From Thermomicrobiales bacterium (GTDB lineage: Bacteria > Chloroflexota > Limnocylindria > Limnocylindrales > CSP1-4): a stretch of 14,648 nucleotides of DNA. The position numbers and the translations under genes are program-made. Below, in pieces: positions 1 to 6,316 of this stretch. The stretch is from positions 1 to 14,648 of the forward strand of contig SPCO01000012.1 of assembly GCA_004525275.1 (NCBI GenBank), written 5' to 3'. The notes under the pieces are model-generated. The model saw nothing but the letters and a program-made list of their open reading frames with translations, did no database searches and was not told where the DNA came from. Numbering within the stretch: the first letter of the stretch is position 1; the number at the start of each line of letters is the position of its first letter.

Positions 1-954
1 GCGTTGGTAGGCCAACGGCAGACCCTTGAGCAGGGTCAGGACACCGGTCAGCTCTCCGATGACGCGGGCAGCGCGGCCACGGACCAGTTCGGCCGGATCC
101 GGGTTCTTCTTGTTGGGCATCATTGAGCTGCCGGTCGAGAACGAATCGGCGACCTTCACGAAGCCGAATCGAGGATTCGACCACCACGTGATCTCCTCTG
201 CCAGGCGACTGAGGTGGACCATCCCGAGCGCGATCGCCCCGACGGTCTCGACCACGAAGTCCCGATCCGAAACTGCATCGAGCGAATTGGCCGTCACGCC
301 ATCGAAGCCGAGTTCCTCGGCCGTCGCCTCGCGATCGAGTGGATACCCGGCGCCGGCCAGCGCTCCGGCGCCGAGCGGCGAGACATTGAGCCTCGCTCGG
401 GCATCGGCCAGTCGACCGCGATCCCGCTCGGCCATCTCGACGTAGGCCAGCAGGTGATGGGCGAACAGGACCGGCTGGGCGGGCTGGATATGGGTCGAAC
501 CGGGCAGGATGGCCGCTCCCTCCCGTTCCGCCAGGTCGATCAACGCGAGCTCGTAGTCGATGAGCGCCACCTCGAGGTCGTCGATCGCCCGACGGGTCCA
601 CAGGCGCAGGTCTGTCGCGACCTGATCGTTCCGTGAACGACCCGTATGCAGCCGACCGGCCAGCGGCCCGACCTTGTCCGCCAGCGCCACCTCCAGGTTC
701 ATGTGCACGTCCTCGAGCGCCGGGTCCCAGACCAAACGACCCGCCGCGACATCATCGGCCAGTGCCGTCAGGCCGCCAACCAGCGTGCTCACCTCGGCTT
801 CGGTCAGGATCCCGGTCCGGCCAAGGCCACGGACGTGCGCGATGGATCCCGCCAGGTCGTCGGCGGCGAGCGCCTGGTCGAGCTCGATGGAACGCGTGAA
901 ATCGGTCATCCGCGCGTCGCTATCACCGCTGAATCGGCCGCCCCAGGTCCGCAA
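1..954 (-). CDS. argH: Argininosuccinate lyase, C-terminus cut off by the window edge
   Basis: Argininosuccinate lyase splits argininosuccinate into arginine and fumarate, the last step of arginine biosynthesis, in the cytoplasm. I translated the minus strand by hand and found 318 uninterrupted codons running off the left edge; the family is normally about 460 residues, so roughly the last third is missing. Diagnostic parts are the N-terminal RTWGGRFSG, the GRSRNDQVATD signature (about residues 104-114), the PGSTHIQPAQPV segment, and the fumarase/lyase signature GSSMMPNKKNPDPAE (about 276-290), which carries the flexible-loop catalytic serine. The start is a TTG at 954-952 placed directly before RTWGGRF, with GGAGG five bases upstream; no in-frame ATG lies nearby. 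It begins 28 nt after the galT stop on the same strand, so co-transcription with deoR-galT is likely, although the pathways are unrelated. Identification is secure; the start is well supported. Confidence 0.97.
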   Translation of the reverse strand, partial: MRTWGGRFSGDSDARMTDFTRSIELDQALAADDLAGSIAHVRGLGRTGILTEAEVSTLVGGLTALADDVAAGRLVWDPALEDVHMNLEVALADKVGPLAGRLHTGRSRNDQVATDLRLWTRRAIDDLEVALIDYELALIDLAEREGAAILPGSTHIQPAQPVLFAHHLLAYVEMAERDRGRLADARARLNVSPLGAGALAGAGYPLDREATAEELGFDGVTANSLDAVSDRDFVVETVGAIALGMVHLSRLAEEITWWSNPRFGFVKVADSFSTGSSMMPNKKNPDPAELVRGRAARVIGELTGVLTLLKGLPLAYQR

Positions 955-959
955 TCGAG

Positions 960-964
960 CCTCC
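960..964 (-). promoter_or_regulatory. Ribosome binding site deciding the argH TTG start
   Basis: The minus strand reads GGAGG, then CTCGA, then TTG. The five-base spacing is good, and it supports a TTG start at 954 where the conserved N-terminus of ArgH begins. Confidence 0.7.
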
Positions 965-982
965 GTTCGTGAGGTCCGTATG

Positions 983-2074
983 CTACCCGGCGGCCGGCAC
1001 CTCGAGCTGGGCTGAAGGCGCGGCTGCCGTCGACTCGATGAACACTGCCTGCAACCGGCGGGCGGCGTCTTCGGCGGTCAGATCTCGCTGCGTCTCCGCG
1101 AGCAACTCGTAGCCGACCATGAACTTGCGCAGATTCGCCCTCAGCAGGGGCGGATAGAAATGCGCATGGACCTGCCAGTGACCACTGGATTCGTCGCCGA
1201 ACGGCGCCTGATGCCAGCCCATGGAGTATGGGAATGGGCGCTTGAACAGGCCGTCATAGCGCTCGAGCAATTCATGGAGCACGCCCGCGAGATCATCGCG
1301 GGCAGCGTCGCTCAAGTTGGTCAACCTTGGGGCCGGTCGCTTGGCGATCAGGAGCGTTTCAAATGGCCAGGCCGCCCAGAACGGCACCACCGAAAGCCAT
1401 TCATCGGTCTCGACGATCACCCGGGGGCCGCCCGTCTCCTGCTCCACATAGTCCAGGAGCAGCGGCCTAGCGGTCGCGGTCAGATGGTCACGCTGCGAGC
1501 GGTCCTCTCGCTCACCGGCGCCGGGCAGTTCGGTCCCGGCCCAGATCTGTCCGTGAGGATGTGGGTTGGACGCGCCCATCGCCTCGCCACGGTTCTCGAA
1601 GACCTGGACCCATCGATACTCCCGACCGAGCTCCTCGGACTGCTCGGCCCACAGGTCCACGACGCGCCGGACGGCGCCAGGCTCCATCCGTCCCAGGGTC
1701 AAGTCGTGTTGTGGAGAGAAGCACACGACCCGGCACGAACCGCGTTGGCCGTGCGCGCGGAACAGCCCCTCCTCGACCTGGTCGGCCGATGTGTCTGGGC
1801 GGAGCGCCGCGAAGTCGTTGGTGAAGACAAAGGTCTCCGCATACGGAGGATTGACCTCTCCGTTCGCGCGGGTGTTGCCCGGGCACAGATAGCATTCCGG
1901 ATCGAATTCCAAAGCGGCCGACCGGGACCTCGGCTCCTCGACCCCCAGCCACGGCCGGCGCGTCCGCCCGGCGGACACCAGGACCCATTGGTCGTTGAGC
2001 GGGTCGTAGCGACGGTGCGGCTCGGAGGCCAGGCGCGCGACCGCGACGCCGATCGCCTCTGGGTCAGCGGGCAT
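983..2074 (-). CDS. galT: Galactose-1-phosphate uridylyltransferase
   Basis: This Leloir-pathway enzyme converts galactose-1-phosphate plus UDP-glucose to glucose-1-phosphate plus UDP-galactose in the cytoplasm. The 363-residue length is normal for the family. The N-terminal HRRYDPLNDQWVLVSAGRTRRPW (about residues 20-42) is typical. Likely zinc ligands are Cys61 and Cys64 (CYLC), His123 (SPQHD) and His172, by analogy with the E. coli enzyme. The active-site motif HPHGQ is at 172-176, with His174 as the expected uridylylated nucleophile. The C-terminal half carries PFETLLIAKRPAPRL, SMGWHQAPFG and HWQVHAHFYPP, which contribute to the second HIT-like half and metal site. The ATG at 2074 overlaps the 3' end of the deoR gene by 11 nt and has GGAG about seven bases upstream, so the two genes are probably translationally coupled. 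The last ten or so residues are a low-complexity Ala/Pro tail. Confidence 0.97.
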   Translation of the reverse strand: MPADPEAIGVAVARLASEPHRRYDPLNDQWVLVSAGRTRRPWLGVEEPRSRSAALEFDPECYLCPGNTRANGEVNPPYAETFVFTNDFAALRPDTSADQVEEGLFRAHGQRGSCRVVCFSPQHDLTLGRMEPGAVRRVVDLWAEQSEELGREYRWVQVFENRGEAMGASNPHPHGQIWAGTELPGAGEREDRSQRDHLTATARPLLLDYVEQETGGPRVIVETDEWLSVVPFWAAWPFETLLIAKRPAPRLTNLSDAARDDLAGVLHELLERYDGLFKRPFPYSMGWHQAPFGDESSGHWQVHAHFYPPLLRANLRKFMVGYELLAETQRDLTAEDAARRLQAVFIESTAAAPSAQLEVPAAG

Positions 2075-2915
2075 CGACGAACTCCGCCGCCGCGGCGTCA
2101 GTTTGGGAGCCGTGAGAGGCCCGCACGAGCCGGGTCGAAGGATCTGGATCGACGACGCGCAGCTCGCGGACGGCGTCGGTCAGGATGGTCCGGACATCAG
2201 GTGCGAGTCCCGAATCGGTGATCAGAACATCAGCCTGATCGAGCCGGGCGATCGAGCTGATCCCGATGACACCCCACTTCGAACTATCGGTGACGACAAC
2301 GAGACGTCGGCCGGCCTCGATCAGCGCGCGGTCGGTTTCGGACTCGAGCATGTTCGGGCACGTGAACCCGGATCGAACGTCCATCCCATGAACGCCGACG
2401 AAGACCAGGTCGACGTGGACGGTCCGGAGTGCGGCAACAGCGAACTTCCCGACGAGCGCATCCGAAGGTGTCCGCACGCCACCGGTCAGGATCGTCGTCT
2501 GGTCCGACCGTCCGATCTGGTAGAGGACGTCGGCAACCGGGATCGAGTTCGTTACGACCGTCAATCCCGGGATGTCGGCAAGCCTGCGGGCGAGCGCGTA
2601 CGTCGTCGTCCCGGCGGACACGCCGATGGCCATGCCGGGTTCGACCAGTGCGGCGGCCGCGTCGGCGATCGCATCTTTCTCGGCCGGTCGCAGGGAGGAC
2701 TTGGCGACGAAACCCGGCTCGAACAGGGCGCCGCCGAAGGACGCGGTCGCTCCGCCATGGACCTTCTCGAGATGCCCGCCGTCGGCCAATACCTCGAGAT
2801 CCCGGCGGATCGTCATGTCGGAGACACCCAGATCCTGGACCAGGTCGGCTACTTTCACGGCCCCGTCGTTCCGAACCCGTTCGAGAATGAACGCCTGGCG
2901 CTGGCGGGCCAACAT
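2064..2915 (-). CDS. DeoR-family transcriptional regulator of the galactoside locus
   Basis: Probable repressor that binds DNA through an N-terminal winged helix-turn-helix and senses a phosphorylated sugar through its C-terminal domain. The first 56 or so residues (RQRQAFILERVRNDGAVKVADLVQDL..., VSDMTIRRDLEVL, GHLEKVHGGA) are the classic DeoR HTH. The sensor domain follows (about 75-235) with the effector-site motif SAGTTT, TGGVRTPSDALVG, and a conserved VVVTDSSKWG near the end. It is 283 residues, slightly long for the family (about 250-260), because of a C-terminal tail. The frame also opens with TTG at 2918, but AGGAG sits six bases before the ATG at 2915 and only three before the TTG, so I chose the ATG. 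It overlaps galT by 11 nt and is divergent from the sugar importer. Which genes it controls, and its effector, are inferred from position only. Confidence 0.92.
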   Translation of the reverse strand: MLARQRQAFILERVRNDGAVKVADLVQDLGVSDMTIRRDLEVLADGGHLEKVHGGATASFGGALFEPGFVAKSSLRPAEKDAIADAAAALVEPGMAIGVSAGTTTYALARRLADIPGLTVVTNSIPVADVLYQIGRSDQTTILTGGVRTPSDALVGKFAVAALRTVHVDLVFVGVHGMDVRSGFTCPNMLESETDRALIEAGRRLVVVTDSSKWGVIGISSIARLDQADVLITDSGLAPDVRTILTDAVRELRVVDPDPSTRLVRASHGSQTDAAAAEFVDAR

Positions 2916-2921
2916 CAATCT

Positions 2922-2926
2922 CTCCT
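2922..2926 (-). promoter_or_regulatory. Ribosome binding site deciding the deoR start
   Basis: AGGAG on the minus strand lies six bases before the ATG at 2915 and only three before the in-frame TTG at 2918, which favours the ATG. Confidence 0.6.
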
Positions 2927-2955
2927 GCGAATGCGACTGCGTCTATCTTCGAGTT

Positions 2956-3082
2956 CGGTGTAGCGACGTACCACGAAGGCCGTCATGAAGAGAGTGCCTC
3001 CGATCGCCGCAGAAGTCAACGTGACCACACACGGAAACCAACAAACTACCAAGAATTCCTTGACAGTCGCCGGTGTAGTGAC
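2956..3082. repeat. Spaced 12-bp repeat pair in the divergent promoter region (candidate operator)
   Basis: CGGTGTAGCGAC at 2956-2967 and CGGTGTAGTGAC at 3071-3082 match in 11 of 12 bases in the same orientation, 115 bp apart. The second copy lies in the spacer of the importer promoter and touches its -10 box; the first lies in the untranslated leader or promoter of deoR. A further partial relative, GTGACCACA, occurs at 3021-3029 and again at 3078-3086. The GYGAC core therefore recurs at 2963, 3021 and 3078, about 57-58 bp apart. The placement suits a repressor with several contact points, but binding by the DeoR protein is inference. Confidence 0.4.
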
Positions 3083-3088
3083 CACAAT
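3060..3088 (+). promoter_or_regulatory. Sigma70-type promoter of the sugar importer operon
   Basis: A perfect -35 box TTGACA (3060-3065) is followed after exactly 17 bases by CACAAT (3083-3088), a four-of-six match to TATAAT. Transcription would start near 3095 and give a leader of about 40 nt before the binding-protein gene. The 220-bp intergenic region holds nothing else that looks like a gene. A weaker opposite-strand candidate for deoR is TTGACT at 3019-3014 with CACTCT at 2996-2991; I regard that one as tentative. Confidence 0.65.
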
Positions 3089-3091
3089 CGC

Positions 3092-3116
3092 GTCTGTACC
3101 TGTTTAAGTCTGTGCC
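3092..3116 (+). repeat. Direct repeat GTCTGTRCC across the predicted transcription start
   Basis: GTCTGTACC at 3092-3100 and GTCTGTGCC at 3108-3116 are identical except for one transition and start 16 bp apart, about one and a half helical turns. They cover the predicted start site and early leader of the importer operon, a position suited to a repressor site. Function is inferred from position. Confidence 0.35.
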
Positions 3117-3125
3117 CAGGTCCCG

Positions 3126-3133
3126 AGGAGGAG
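3126..3133 (+). promoter_or_regulatory. Strong Shine-Dalgarno of the binding-protein gene
   Basis: AGGAGGAG lies just upstream of two adjacent ATG codons at 3136 and 3139. It rules out the longer reading that would begin with GTG at 3112. Confidence 0.8.
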
Positions 3134-3135
3134 CA

Positions 3136-4422
3136 ATGATGAAGAGTCGCACCATTCGCATGCTCACGGCAACGATGACGATCGCGGTGCTCGTCGCCGC
3201 CTGCTCGGGCGGTACCGCCTCGACGGCCCCGAGCGGTCCCGTCGTCCTGGGCGACACGACGATCCGCTCGAATGAGCACGAGCCGGTCCCAGCCTCGTCC
3301 GTCAAGGCTATGGTCGACTACTGCGAGACCCAGACCGGGGTCGGGGCTCCGGTCGAGATCAGCAACCACAACGATTTCCAGGACCAGTTCAACGCGTACA
3401 TGCAGGCCACACCCGAGGACATCGTCAAGTGGTTCACCGGTGAGCGACTCCGCTTCCCGGCCCGGAACAGTCTGCTGACGCCGATCGACGACGTCTGGCA
3501 GACGATCGCCGCGAACTACACGGAAGGCCTGGCCAAGGCATCACAGGGTGACGACGGCAAGAAGTACGCGGTGCCGATCGTCTCCTATCCGTGGGTCATC
3601 CTCTACCGGAAGAGCTTCTTCGAGGAGAAGGGCTATACCGTCCCCAAGACGTGGGAAGAGTTCGTCGCCCTGGCCGAAAAGGTCCAGGCCGACGGCCTCA
3701 TCCCGCTCGCCTTCGCCGACAAGGATGGGTGGCCGGCGATGGGCACGTTCGATGTCCTGAACATGCGCCTCAACGGCTATCAGTTCCACGCCGTCCTCCT
3801 GGCCGGCAAGGAGAAATGGACCGATCCCAAGGTCCAGGCTGTCTTCCAGAAGTGGGCGGAGCTGTTGCCATACACCCAGCCCGATCCGCTCGGCCGAACC
3901 TGGCAGGAAGGCGCACAGACGTGGGCTAACAACGAGGCGGCGATGTACTTCCTGGGCACGTTCGCGTCCCAGCAGGTTGCGCCGGAGAACCTGGATGACG
4001 TCGACTTCTTCCCGTTCCCGACCCTCGGAACCGAGTTCGACTCCGAGCTGGGCATCGACGCCCCCGTCGATGCGTGGATCCTGAGCAAGGCTCCGAAGAA
4101 CCTCCCGGCCGCTAAAGCGATGCTCACGTGCTTTGCGACCCCCGAGGCGCAGTTGGCCTTCCTCGGCGAGGACCACAGCCAGATCCCAGCCGCGAACGTC
4201 ACCGACACGAGCTCGTTCACCCCGCAGCAGACGAAGATGGCCGAGATCATCGGCGCGTCCGGTGGTGTCGCCCAGTTCCTTGACCGCGATACCCGCTCCG
4301 ACTTCGCCGGTGCGCAAGGGATGCAGGGGCTTCTCCAGGACTTCATCAAGAACCCCTCCCAGGATCTGGCCGCATACACGGCGAAGATCCAGGGTGTCTA
4401 CGACTCGCTTCCTCCGCAGTGA
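3136..4422 (+). CDS. Sugar ABC transporter substrate-binding lipoprotein (SBP family 1)
   Basis: Extracytoplasmic receptor that captures a sugar, here probably a galactoside, and delivers it to the two permeases encoded downstream. The predicted protein has 428 residues (427 if the second ATG is used). It starts with a basic segment MMKSRTIR, a hydrophobic stretch, and a lipobox VAAC with the lipidated Cys at position 23, followed by a Ser/Thr/Gly/Pro-rich linker. The mature part shows typical family-1 segments: YMQATPEDIVKWFTGERLRF, LLTPIDDVW, YAVPIVSYPWVILYRKS, GYTVPKTWEEFVALAEK, and PLAFADKDGWPAMGTFD, which resembles sugar-contact regions of the family. It is the first gene of the importer operon, preceded by a good promoter and a strong ribosome binding site. 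A large hairpin lies 50 nt after its stop. Ligand identity is inferred only from the neighbouring galactosidases. Confidence 0.93.
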   Translation: MMKSRTIRMLTATMTIAVLVAACSGGTASTAPSGPVVLGDTTIRSNEHEPVPASSVKAMVDYCETQTGVGAPVEISNHNDFQDQFNAYMQATPEDIVKWFTGERLRFPARNSLLTPIDDVWQTIAANYTEGLAKASQGDDGKKYAVPIVSYPWVILYRKSFFEEKGYTVPKTWEEFVALAEKVQADGLIPLAFADKDGWPAMGTFDVLNMRLNGYQFHAVLLAGKEKWTDPKVQAVFQKWAELLPYTQPDPLGRTWQEGAQTWANNEAAMYFLGTFASQQVAPENLDDVDFFPFPTLGTEFDSELGIDAPVDAWILSKAPKNLPAAKAMLTCFATPEAQLAFLGEDHSQIPAANVTDTSSFTPQQTKMAEIIGASGGVAQFLDRDTRSDFAGAQGMQGLLQDFIKNPSQDLAAYTAKIQGVYDSLPPQ

Positions 4423-4472
4423 TTCGCTGATTCACAGCGAACGGATGGATCAGCGTGACATCTGACCACGGA

Positions 4473-4510
4473 GTCGCAGCCCCGCCCCCGATCGGGGTCG
4501 GGGCTGCGAC
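4473..4510 (+). terminator. Large hairpin between binding protein and permeases (attenuator or mRNA-stabilising element)
   Basis: The arms GTCGCAGCCCCG (4473-4484) and CGGGGCTGCGAC (4499-4510) are perfectly complementary, and between them lies the palindrome CCCCGATCGGGG (4486-4497). Only the C4485/T4498 pair is mismatched, so 36 of 38 bases fit one long inverted repeat. It is followed by CGTTTCT, only a short T-rich stretch, so complete rho-independent termination is unlikely. Partial termination, or protection of the upstream transcript from 3' decay, would favour the binding protein over the permeases. It falls inside the reading frame if the permease is read from GTG 4455, but upstream of the gene if the start is GTG 4539. 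Confidence 0.6.
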
Positions 4511-4538
4511 CGTTTCTAGGCCGAAGGGTCGCAGTCGC

Positions 4539-5414
4539 GTGTCGCGCCGCGACAAATGGATCCTGGCACTCCTGCTTGGGATCCCCGCGTTCGTCCATAT
4601 CTTCCTGGTCTGGGTCCCGACCCTTGCCTCGGTCGTCCTGTCGTTCACGTCATGGAACGGGATCGGCGGCCTGGACAGGATCAGGTTCGTCGGGATCGAT
4701 AACTATCAGGTGCTTGCCACCGTCTATCCGCCGTTCTGGCCCGCGATCGCGCACAACCTCATCTGGCTCGGGGTCTTCCTGTTCATCGCGACGCCGCTGG
4801 GCATCTTCTTCGCGGTGCTCCTCGACAAGGAACTCCGCGGCACCCGGTTCTACCAGGGTGCCCTCTACTTGCCGGTCGTTCTCTCGCTGGCGATCATCGG
4901 GTTCATCGCACAGCTCTTCCTCTCGACGGATGAGGGGCTAGTTAACGGGGTCCTAGGAGGCTTCGGGGTGAAACCCGTCGACTGGTTCGGGGATTCCAGC
5001 CTGAACCTGTGGGCCGTCCTCATCTTCGCAAGCTGGCGTCAGGTGGGCCACGTGATGATCCTCTACCTCGCCGGACTCAAGGGCGTCGACCCTACGCTCC
5101 GTGAGGCAGCCAAGGTGGACGGCGCCACCGCGATCCAGACATTCTTCCGGGTCATCTTTCCCGTGATGCGGCCCATCAACATCGTGGTCCTAGTGATCAC
5201 GGTCATCGAATCGCTCCGGGCATTCGATCTCGCCTTCATCATCAATCGCGGCACCAATGGCCTCGAACTGTTGTCCACCCTGGTCACCAACAACATCATC
5301 GGCGAGGCGAGCCGCATCGGGTTCGGCTCGGCCATTGCTGTCATCTTGCTCGTTGTCGCCGTCGGGCCGATCATTTTCTACCTCACCCGAACCTTGCGCG
5401 AGGAGGCCCGATGA
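4539..5414 (+). CDS. Sugar ABC transporter permease, MalF type
   Basis: Inner-membrane subunit of the importer (binding-protein-dependent transport family, MalF/UgpA-like). The first membrane helix starts at about residue 7 (WILALLLGIPAFVHIFLVW), with five more hydrophobic segments following. The cytoplasmic EAA loop that docks onto the ATPase is seen as EAAKVDGATAIQTFFRVIFP at about residues 189-208. Length is 291 residues from GTG 4539, which has GAAGGG ten bases upstream. The frame remains open to another GTG at 4455, adding 28 residues rich in Pro, Gly and Arg and giving 319. I prefer 4539 because the longer reading would place a 38-nt inverted repeat inside the coding region and has only a weak GGA upstream; the longer form cannot be excluded. 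The 3' end overlaps the next permease by four bases (ATGA). Confidence 0.93.
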   Translation: MSRRDKWILALLLGIPAFVHIFLVWVPTLASVVLSFTSWNGIGGLDRIRFVGIDNYQVLATVYPPFWPAIAHNLIWLGVFLFIATPLGIFFAVLLDKELRGTRFYQGALYLPVVLSLAIIGFIAQLFLSTDEGLVNGVLGGFGVKPVDWFGDSSLNLWAVLIFASWRQVGHVMILYLAGLKGVDPTLREAAKVDGATAIQTFFRVIFPVMRPINIVVLVITVIESLRAFDLAFIINRGTNGLELLSTLVTNNIIGEASRIGFGSAIAVILLVVAVGPIIFYLTRTLREEAR

Positions 5415-6316
5415 CCGCCGTGAGCCCGGAGGTCGCGACGACCCACGCCCAGAGGAAGACCGGCATCCGCTGGAGCCGGGTCACGCTCCACTTCTTCCTG
5501 TTCACGATGGCTTTGGTCTGGCTTTTCCCCCTTGTCTATGCGTTGTATACGTCGCTGCGGCCATATGCGGACACGGCTCGACTGGGGTACGTGTCGATCG
5601 GGGGGGCCTACAACTTCGACAACTACACAAAGGCATTCACCGACGGGAACCTCACGACGTACTTCATCAATACGCTCATCGTCGTCGTACCCGCGGTCAT
5701 CCTGACTCTGGCCCTCGCCTCGATGGCCGCATTCGTCCTTTCGCGCTTCAGCTGGCGGTTCAACCTGCTCTTCCTGATGCTGTTCACGGCCGGCAATCTG
5801 CTGCCCCCCCAGGTCATCATCACCCCCCTGTTCCGGATGTTCCTGGTGCTGCCGCTTCCGCCCCTGCTCAGCGACAACGGCCTGTGGTACGACCAGTACC
5901 TCGGCGTGATCGCGATCCACGTCGCCTTCCAGCTGGGGTTCTGCACCTTCGTGCTCAGTAACTACATGAAGACGTTACCCAACGAGATGACCGAGGCCGC
6001 CATTGTCGACGGCGCCTCTGTGTTCCAGATCTACTACAAGGTGATCATGCCGCTCGTCCGACCGGCGTTCGCCGCGCTTGTCGTTCTCGAGACGACCTGG
6101 ATCTACAACGACTTCTTCTGGGCCCTGTTGCTCATGAAGAGTGGGGACCGAATGCCGATCACCTCGGCGCTCAACAACCTCAAGGGCAACTTCTTCGTGG
6201 ACAACAACCTGATCGCGGCCGGCGCCATCATCGTCGCGCTGCCCACGATGATCGTGTTCTTCGCCGCCCAGAAGCAGTTCATCAGCGGTCTGACGCTCGG
6301 CTCGACGAAGGGTTAG
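5411..6316 (+). CDS. Sugar ABC transporter permease, MalG type
   Basis: Second membrane subunit of the importer (MalG/UgpE-like), 301 residues, pairing with the preceding permease. The ATG overlaps the upstream stop as ATGA, so the two are translationally coupled. A short cytoplasmic N-terminus leads into a first helix at about 25-48 (FFLFTMALVWLFPLVYALY), with further helices at about 83-110, 117-148, 160-185, 217-240 and 270-290. The EAA docking loop is at about 195-214 (EAAIVDGASVFQIYYKVIMP). The gene contains three G/C homopolymer runs: G7 at 5600-5606, C7 at 5804-5810 and C6 at 5823-5828. No ATPase gene follows; its stop TAG overlaps the stop TAA of the opposing alpha-galactosidase gene. 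Confidence 0.95.
   Translation: MTAVSPEVATTHAQRKTGIRWSRVTLHFFLFTMALVWLFPLVYALYTSLRPYADTARLGYVSIGGAYNFDNYTKAFTDGNLTTYFINTLIVVVPAVILTLALASMAAFVLSRFSWRFNLLFLMLFTAGNLLPPQVIITPLFRMFLVLPLPPLLSDNGLWYDQYLGVIAIHVAFQLGFCTFVLSNYMKTLPNEMTEAAIVDGASVFQIYYKVIMPLVRPAFAALVVLETTWIYNDFFWALLLMKSGDRMPITSALNNLKGNFFVDNNLIAAGAIIVALPTMIVFFAAQKQFISGLTLGSTKG

Noticed and set aside
1160..2221. 353-codon plus-strand open frame opposite galT
   Set aside because: Antisense to a well-conserved galT; the composition is that of a shadow frame and there is no recognisable domain.
2103..2963. 286-codon plus-strand frame opposite deoR
   Set aside because: Mirror frame of a gene with a clear DeoR HTH and sensor domain; no domain of its own.
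3112..3135. GTG start for the binding protein at 3112
   Set aside because: It would place the strong AGGAGGAG site inside the coding region and spoil the signal peptide; ATG 3136 fits both.
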